Shown in pieces: positions 7,955 to 11,942 of a DNA stretch of 11,942 nt. The notes below the pieces were generated by a model that searched no databases, was not told where the DNA came from, and worked only from the letters and a program-made list of their open reading frames with translations. Each line of letters opens with the position of its first letter. Position 1 is the stretch's first letter. The stretch is taken from positions 1-11,942 of the forward strand of contig JALTCQ010000008.1 in the NCBI GenBank assembly GCA_027074515.1, given 5' to 3'. The stretch is from Microcaldota archaeon. Its GTDB lineage: Archaea > Iainarchaeota > Iainarchaeia > JAADDC01. Position numbers and translations under genes: made by a program.

Positions 7955-8761
7955 ATGCCAGAACTGAGACGACTTGCACGGGCGTTCAAGAAGGTTGCTC
8001 CAGCCGCGGAAAAGGGAGCTACGTTGTTCGGTAAGGGTGCGAGAGCGTCCTTCCAGTTCCTCAAAGAAAAAGGCGCGCCAAAGACGAAGGAAATGAGTGC
8101 CAAGATGTGGGCGCTAATGAGAGAGAAAGGTGCGCCGGCGATGAAAGAGCTGGCGAAAAGATCCGGTGCGTTCGCCAAGAATACTGCGTTCCCCTGGATG
8201 ATAAAAACAGGGAAGGAAAAGGTAGCGCCAGCAATGGTAGCAGCTGGCCACGGCGTGGTGCAGGCAGGAAGATGGGTGGCACCGAAGGTGAAGAACGCGG
8301 GCATGACTGCTTACGAGAAGACGAGGGCGTGGAGGATAAGAAAACAGTTCGAGGGAAACACGGTGTCAGCAAGGGTGGCCAGAGCAAGCATGGAAGCAAC
8401 GGGCAAAGCAATACTTGGGTTAAGGATCGCAAATATGCTCGTCAAGCAGGGTTATTCGCCGAAGATCGCCGCACAGATGATAGAAGCGATCCACAACGCC
8501 GCCATGAACCACCCTGGCGCAGCGAATAGGCTGATCGGGAGGGAGATGTCCAAGCACGCGCTCACGCTCTTCCATGAGGGGCTACGTGCGGGCATGGTGC
8601 CAGAAGAGGCTTACGGTCTGGCAGCGAGGGCGCTTCTGGACGCGCAGAGGATGGGTGCAAGGTTTGAGAGCAAGAAGGACGTCCAAGAATTCATGCAAAA
8701 ATACTACAGAATCGCCCAGCAGATGCGCGAGCTGGAGCCGCCGAGAATGGTGGTGCAGTGA
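7955..8761 (+). CDS. Unrecognised Lys/Ala-rich helical repeat protein
   Basis: The product (268 residues) has no family I can name. It is strongly basic, lacks cysteine, and should be almost entirely helical. The first 113 residues are a degenerate repeat built round Lys-rich turns ending in Ala-Pro: KKVAP (12-16), EKGAP (38-42), EKGAPAM (57-63), EKVAPAM (88-94) and VAP (108-110), separated by amphipathic segments of 18-31 residues. Residues 115-265 look like a compact helical domain without such repeats. No signal peptide or membrane helix is evident. The amphipathic basic repeats would suit binding to a membrane surface or to nucleic acid; this is inference from composition. The ATG fits the leaderless promoter spacing. 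Its stop codon directly abuts the start of the next gene, so the two very likely act together. Confidence 0.8.
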   Translation: MPELRRLARAFKKVAPAAEKGATLFGKGARASFQFLKEKGAPKTKEMSAKMWALMREKGAPAMKELAKRSGAFAKNTAFPWMIKTGKEKVAPAMVAAGHGVVQAGRWVAPKVKNAGMTAYEKTRAWRIRKQFEGNTVSARVARASMEATGKAILGLRIANMLVKQGYSPKIAAQMIEAIHNAAMNHPGAANRLIGREMSKHALTLFHEGLRAGMVPEEAYGLAARALLDAQRMGARFESKKDVQEFMQKYYRIAQQMRELEPPRMVVQ

Positions 8762-9541
8762 ATGACGCTGGAAGAGTTTAAAAGATACGAAGGTTTGCTG
8801 AAGAAGCTAAAAAGCGGGAAGATACACGCCATCGTCTTCGCTGCGGATCACGGAGATCCCTGGCACCACCAGGCGATAAACGAATTCCTCGAATGGGCAA
8901 AAAAGAAAGGAATTCCAATACAGCTGCTCGAAGAAAGCCTGAACGAAGAACGCCTGCGCAAGAAAGAACACCTGCAGAAGCTGACATTGGCCGAGGAACT
9001 GAGCAAAATGGCAAAGAAGTACGGTGTGGTGGACAAGCCGATACACACATTGTCTATGCACGAAGCAATTCATGCAGAGCAAAAGGCGCTAGATCTTGCA
9101 GTGAATAAACTGGAACAAGGCAAAAAGAAGGATGCAATCCTGCTCCAAAACATAGCAAAAGCAATATCAAAGTTCCGAAAATCCCCTGTGCGAGAAAGAT
9201 ATATGGTATTCGAAAGGCAAAAAAGATGGAGCGCATGGGCCGCAGATTCTGGAACGCTGAAGGATATGATGCAGATTGCAGTCAGAGCGGGCTACAACTA
9301 CGAGCCGCTGTGGAGATCCCGCAACCTAACGATGGTAAAAAACATAGTAAAAGCAAGGGCTGTCGGAAAAATCCCAGTACTCGTAACTGGCACGCTTCAC
9401 GCAGAAGATATAAGAAAAATCGCGGAGAAAAGAGGGATACGAGTCGCGATAGTCCGACCAAAATCGGCAGCAAGCACCGAAGAAAAATGGATTGAGAAAC
9501 GCAATTACAAAAAATTCATAAAAGGTGGAAATAGCCAATAA
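8762..9541 (+). CDS. Possible TraB/GumN/ChaN-like clan protein
   Basis: The ATG follows the upstream TGA with no gap, so this 259-residue protein is the second cistron of the unit. Its ends recall the TraB/GumN/ChaN-like group. Near the N-terminus a beta strand leads into ADHGDPWHH (28-36), followed by a helix and a strand ending in Glu (IQLLEES, 53-59). Near the C-terminus come WRSRN (184-188) before a helix and then a strand with PVLVTGTLH (205-213), a second helix and a last strand (RVAIVRP). Those folds use comparable His/Glu and Arg-Asn/Gly-x-x-His positions. The middle (60-150) is a charged helical insert. There is no signal peptide, membrane helix or cysteine. The match is from motif memory only, spacing is divergent, and activity cannot be assigned. 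An unrelated alpha/beta protein remains possible. Confidence 0.75.
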   Translation: MTLEEFKRYEGLLKKLKSGKIHAIVFAADHGDPWHHQAINEFLEWAKKKGIPIQLLEESLNEERLRKKEHLQKLTLAEELSKMAKKYGVVDKPIHTLSMHEAIHAEQKALDLAVNKLEQGKKKDAILLQNIAKAISKFRKSPVRERYMVFERQKRWSAWAADSGTLKDMMQIAVRAGYNYEPLWRSRNLTMVKNIVKARAVGKIPVLVTGTLHAEDIRKIAEKRGIRVAIVRPKSAASTEEKWIEKRNYKKFIKGGNSQ

Positions 9542-9555
9542 TCAACAACCACAAG

Positions 9556-9563
9556 CTTTTTAT
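9556..9563 (+). promoter_or_regulatory. TATA box upstream of thrS leader
   Basis: CTTTTTAT, preceded by purine-rich ACAAG that could act as a BRE, lies 15 nt after the stop of the previous gene. Standard archaeal spacing predicts initiation near 9583-9588, about 100 nt before the thrS start. This is unlike the other promoters here, which sit about 25 nt from their genes. The T-run may also terminate the upstream transcript. Confidence 0.5.
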
Positions 9564-9586
9564 TCTCCTTAACTCCGTTGGTAGGG

Positions 9587-9619
9587 ATGAGGAGGGATCG
9601 GCAAACAGCACTCCCATGA
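9587..9619 (+). CDS. Possible leaderless upstream ORF in thrS leader
   Basis: An ATG 27.5 nt from the centre of the TATA box opens a 10-codon frame, MRRDRQTALP, ending in TGA at 9617-9619. The spacing is close to that of the leaderless genes in this window (24.5-26.5 nt). The frame overlaps the 5' arm of the stem at 9594-9602, so a translating ribosome would open that stem. It holds only one Thr codon, so it is not a classical attenuator peptide. It could be chance. Confidence 0.25.
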   Translation: MRRDRQTALP

Positions 9620-9648
9620 GGATTCTTCTTATCTAATTAGCCGGTCCC
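9594..9648 (+). ncRNA. Putative structured leader hairpin of thrS
   Basis: GGGATCGGC (9594-9602) pairs fully with GCCGGTCCC (9640-9648): nine base pairs including one G-U, closing a 37-nt loop. The stem lies after the predicted transcription start and before the ribosome site of thrS. GGGAT also occurs at 9584-9588, so the 3' arm could partly pair in a second register. Further downstream, CTCC (9660-9663) can pair with GGAG (9672-9675) of the Shine-Dalgarno. I do not recognise a named RNA family. A regulatory role is inference. Confidence 0.35.
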
Positions 9649-9671
9649 GTAGCGCATTGCTCCAAAAGAAC

Positions 9672-9678
9672 GGAGGTG
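9672..9678 (+). promoter_or_regulatory. Shine-Dalgarno of thrS, supports TTG start
   Basis: GGAGGTG is the strongest ribosome binding site in the window. It lies 6 nt before the TTG at 9685. The GTG codons at 9676 and 9682 overlap it or sit too close, while the ATG at 9691 is 12 nt away. Spacing therefore points to TTG 9685. Confidence 0.6.
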
Positions 9679-9684
9679 TTAGTG

Positions 9685-11538
9685 TTGAGAATGGTATTTT
9701 TGCATAGCGATTGGATAGAGTTTGAGCCGCTGGAGAAGGCAGTAAAGGCGGCGGAAGAAGTAGAGAAGGAAAAGAAGAGGATAGAGGAGGCGCTCGTCGT
9801 CCTTATCAGCGTTGAGCAGGGGGACGAGGCAGTCATAGAGGAAAGCATTGCGCAGATAGAGGACGTGGCAGGCCAGGTAAAGGCGAGGCGCATCGTCCTC
9901 TACCCGTGGGCACACCTCTCCTCCAACCTGGAGAAGCCAGAGAAGGCCCTTGAAGTAATGAAGAAGCTGGAGGAGATCCTAAAAGAGAGGGGCTACGAGG
10001 TGTACAGAGCACCCTTCGGCTGGTACAAGCGTTTTTCCATCAGCGTGAAGGGCCACCCCCTGTCCGAGCTGTCCAGGGAGGTTAAGAAGGCGTTTGACGC
10101 GAAGGACAAGGCAGAGGAAGGCGAAGAAGAGGAAGGGAGCCACTACAAGATCGTGGACCACTTCATCGTCCTTCCAGACGGCAAGATAGACAAGGTGAAG
10201 GAGGAGTACAAGAAGAAGTACATCGGCGTCTCAGCGGTGCTAAAGGACGAGCTAGGCGGAGAGTTCAGCGACGAGCCGCCGGCGCACGTGGAGCTGATGA
10301 AGCGCTTAGGCATCGCAGGAAGGGAGCCCGTAGCTGACGCGGGATGTCTGAGATGGCTGCCCAACGGTGCGTTTATGTTTGAACTCGTCCGTAGGAGGGC
10401 GTACAGCGAGATCGTGGAGAAGCACGACTACGTATACCCCATTGTATCCCCCACAATCATCGACAAGGCGGACGAGGGTGTAAGGTGGCTCGTGGACCAC
10501 TTCCCAGAGCGCCACTACAAGGTCATCCCTGGAGGCAAGGTGCCCAAGGAGAAGGAACTCTTCCTGAAAACGGCGGGCGATTACGGCGTGTTCTCCATGC
10601 ACAGAGACACCACCTACTCGTACAAAGACCTACCCGTCTGCCTGGCAGAGCTGGAAGTGGACTACAGGTACGAGCAGCGCGGTGAACTGAGGGGCATGCA
10701 CAGAATTCGTGAGTTCCACATGCAGAACATGCACACGATCTGCAAGGACATAGAGCAGGGCTGGAAAGTGTTCGAGGATATGTGGAAGAGCATAGCGAAC
10801 GTATTCGAGGATATGGGCTTCGGCGCGGACATCTTCGTGGTCTACAGCGAGCGCGACATATGGGAAAAGAAGAAGGACGACATCCTCCGCTGGGCAAAGG
10901 AGTACAACAAGCCCATAATCGTCTTCATCGTGGAGGCGAAGGGCGTATACATGGCAGCATGGATAGATCTGATCATCGTGGACTCAAAGGGGAGACCCAT
11001 CGAAGCAGGAACGGCCCAGTTAGACACCCGCAGTTCAGAGCCCTGGAAGATGTTCTACGTAGACGAGAACGGGCAGAAGAGAAAGGCGATCATAGTACAC
11101 GCTGGCTTCGGCATGGAGCGTGCCTTTGCGGCAATGCTGGAGAAGTTTGCACGCGAGGGCAGGGCTTACTACGAGGACTGGCTCGCACCTATCCAAGCAC
11201 GCGTTATCCCAGTCAGCAGGGAGTACTTGGACTACGCAGAGGACGTAGCAAGGAAATTGAACAGCCTTGGCGTGCGTGCAGACCTGGACGACAGCGATGA
11301 AACGCTGGGCAAGAAGGTGAGGAGAGCACACACCGAGTGGATCCGTTACCTCGTCGTGGTCGGCGCACAGGAAAAGGAAAAGGGCGTGATCAGCGTGACG
11401 GACAGGGCAGACGGCAGCAAGAAGGAGATGAATGTCGAGGAGCTTGCAGAGAAGATCAGGAAGAACTGCGAAGGAAAGCCCTTCGTCCGCAGGATCGGTC
11501 CGCTCTACGTGAGCAGGAAGCCTGTTTTCGGGATGTGA
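9685..11538 (+). CDS. thrS: Threonyl-tRNA synthetase, archaeal type
   Basis: This enzyme charges tRNA-Thr in the cytosol. I place the start at TTG 9685 (617 residues): it is 6 nt after GGAGGTG and yields MRMVFLHSDWIEFE, matching the N-terminus of Pyrococcus-type enzymes; ATG 9691 is the alternative. Residues 1 to about 145 are the archaeal D-aminoacyl-deacylase-like editing domain, with YPWAHLSSNLEKP, APFGWYKRF (Tyr114-Lys115, the editing catalytic pair by family comparison) and KGHPLSELSR. The class II core follows: motif 2 is YRYEQRGELRGMHRIREF with Arg328, and motif 3 is HAGFGMERAF. The C-terminus is the anticodon-binding domain (QARVIPVSREY to RKPVFGM). The zinc-site histidines are present (His350, His472), but the usual cysteine position reads Asp299 in KTAGDYG. 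Length is close to the 625 or so of archaeal relatives, with no frameshift. The gene is preceded by an unusual leader of about 100 nt. Confidence 0.96.
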   Translation: MRMVFLHSDWIEFEPLEKAVKAAEEVEKEKKRIEEALVVLISVEQGDEAVIEESIAQIEDVAGQVKARRIVLYPWAHLSSNLEKPEKALEVMKKLEEILKERGYEVYRAPFGWYKRFSISVKGHPLSELSREVKKAFDAKDKAEEGEEEEGSHYKIVDHFIVLPDGKIDKVKEEYKKKYIGVSAVLKDELGGEFSDEPPAHVELMKRLGIAGREPVADAGCLRWLPNGAFMFELVRRRAYSEIVEKHDYVYPIVSPTIIDKADEGVRWLVDHFPERHYKVIPGGKVPKEKELFLKTAGDYGVFSMHRDTTYSYKDLPVCLAELEVDYRYEQRGELRGMHRIREFHMQNMHTICKDIEQGWKVFEDMWKSIANVFEDMGFGADIFVVYSERDIWEKKKDDILRWAKEYNKPIIVFIVEAKGVYMAAWIDLIIVDSKGRPIEAGTAQLDTRSSEPWKMFYVDENGQKRKAIIVHAGFGMERAFAAMLEKFAREGRAYYEDWLAPIQARVIPVSREYLDYAEDVARKLNSLGVRADLDDSDETLGKKVRRAHTEWIRYLVVVGAQEKEKGVISVTDRADGSKKEMNVEELAEKIRKNCEGKPFVRRIGPLYVSRKPVFGM

Positions 11539-11548
11539 TTCCCTTCCT

Positions 11549-11555
11549 CTTTTTT
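11549..11555 (+). terminator. T-run terminator after thrS
   Basis: A T6 run (11550-11555) within a pyrimidine-rich stretch lies 12 nt after the thrS stop and before the next TATA box. It fits the oligo-T type of archaeal termination; no hairpin is evident. Confidence 0.45.
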
Positions 11556-11564
11556 CCCTTACGC

Positions 11565-11572
11565 TTAAATAC
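11565..11572 (+). promoter_or_regulatory. TATA box for membrane protein gene
   Basis: TTAAATAC is centred about 25.5 nt before the ATG at 11594, with no Shine-Dalgarno between. It is another probable leaderless promoter, near-identical to the boxes at 5211 and 7927. Confidence 0.6.
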
Positions 11573-11593
11573 TCCCTTCCCCAAAATGAGAGC

Positions 11594-11942
11594 ATGGACT
11601 ACTTCGGAAAGGCGTGGGCTGCGTACCGCGAAAACTTCGCCATCCTTGCGGGAATCGGGATCGCATCGATTATGACAATAGTGGGCTTGGAACTTACGGG
11701 CCTTGGCATACTCACCGCATACGTGGCGCTGTTCGCAAACATCCTGGCGTACAAGGTGATCGAAAGGAACGTCGACTGGAAAACAACTGCAGTTCAAGCA
11801 TTCTGGGCGTGGATCGCTCAGATAATCGTTGCGATTGGTGCAGTCCTTGCAGCGATTGTTGCATTCGTACCTGCACTCTTCGCCGGAGCAGTGGGTATCG
11901 GGATCGCGCTGATCCTAGTGCTGGCGGTCATAACGCTCCTAA
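11594..11942 (+). CDS. Multi-helix membrane protein (3' partial)
   Basis: The frame runs off the window after 116 codons. The ATG at 11594 gives MDYFGKAWAAYRENFAIL; a nearby ATG at 11586 lies in another frame and soon stops. A short amphipathic start leads to a hydrophobic segment (about 15-31), a second (about 34-53), a polar loop (KVIERNVDWKTT) and two or more further helices (about 67-91 and 94-116). The many Gly and Ala residues and the lead-in (small N-terminal helix, then W/Y-x-x-N-F) resemble uncharacterised prokaryotic integral membrane proteins of the DUF4013/DUF975 kind. This resemblance is loose and the function is unknown. It has its own leaderless promoter, so it is probably not co-transcribed with thrS. 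Confidence 0.75.
   Translation, partial: MDYFGKAWAAYRENFAILAGIGIASIMTIVGLELTGLGILTAYVALFANILAYKVIERNVDWKTTAVQAFWAWIAQIIVAIGAVLAAIVAFVPALFAGAVGIGIALILVLAVITLL

Noticed and set aside
8038..8300. DNA-level tandem repeat in the Lys/Ala-rich gene
   Set aside because: The repetition is at the protein level with irregular 18-31 residue spacing; the nucleotides are too diverged for a DNA repeat call.
9587..9640. C/D-box sRNA suggested by two ATGAGGA copies (9587-9593 and 9616-9622)
   Set aside because: The copies differ from box C (RTGATGA) and no CTGA box D or D' follows either; the position in a leader fits the hairpin better.
9573..9675. tRNA gene, because the flanking CTCCGTT/AACGGAG stem is 7 bp like an acceptor stem
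   Set aside because: No T-loop (TTCRA), D-arm or anticodon arm can be placed at the required distances.
9676..9684. thrS start at GTG 9676
   Set aside because: This codon lies inside the Shine-Dalgarno, and the extra residues precede the conserved MRM start of the archaeal family.
11586..11675. ATG at 11586 as start of the last gene
   Set aside because: It reads in another frame with a stop after about 30 codons, and its product lacks the clear membrane helices of the 11594 frame.

Overview
The window looks archaeal. The threonyl-tRNA synthetase has the archaea-specific editing domain at its N-terminus. Promoters carry archaeal TATA boxes (ATAAATAC, TTAAATAC or CTTTTTA) about 24-28 nt upstream of start codons, so several mRNAs should be leaderless. 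AGA/AGG arginine and ATA isoleucine codons are frequent, and one secreted protein is full of N-glycosylation sequons. I cannot name the lineage. The gene set (AdoMet decarboxylase, COG4880 beta-propeller protein, very large Cys-rich surface protein) fits an uncultivated, possibly thermophilic, archaeon.

All genes are on the + strand and tightly packed. Layout: (1) 2-4762, the 3' part of a giant Ig-like-domain, cysteine-rich extracellular protein whose N-terminus lies outside the window. (2) 4798-5214, speD, with its own promoter in a 35-nt gap. (3) 5239-7910, a two-gene operon: a membrane-anchored beta-propeller protein translationally coupled through a GTGA overlap to an unrecognised basic protein. 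(4) 7955-9541, a second two-gene operon: a Lys/Ala-rich helical repeat protein directly abutting a protein whose C-terminus resembles the TraB/GumN/ChaN-like group. (5) 9542-9684, the longest gap, with a promoter, a possible 10-codon leaderless upstream ORF overlapping a 9-bp stem, and a strong Shine-Dalgarno. (6) 9685-11538, thrS. (7) 11594-11942, the start of a multi-helix membrane protein.

Housekeeping functions (polyamine synthesis, threonyl-tRNA charging) are interleaved with cell-surface and unknown genes, and no single pathway joins them. The main points of interest are the thrS leader, which breaks the leaderless pattern of its neighbours; an apparent Cys-to-Asp change at the catalytic zinc site of ThrRS; the uncharacterised operon 7955-9541; and the architecture of the giant surface protein. 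I found no CRISPR array, transposon, tRNA or rRNA gene.
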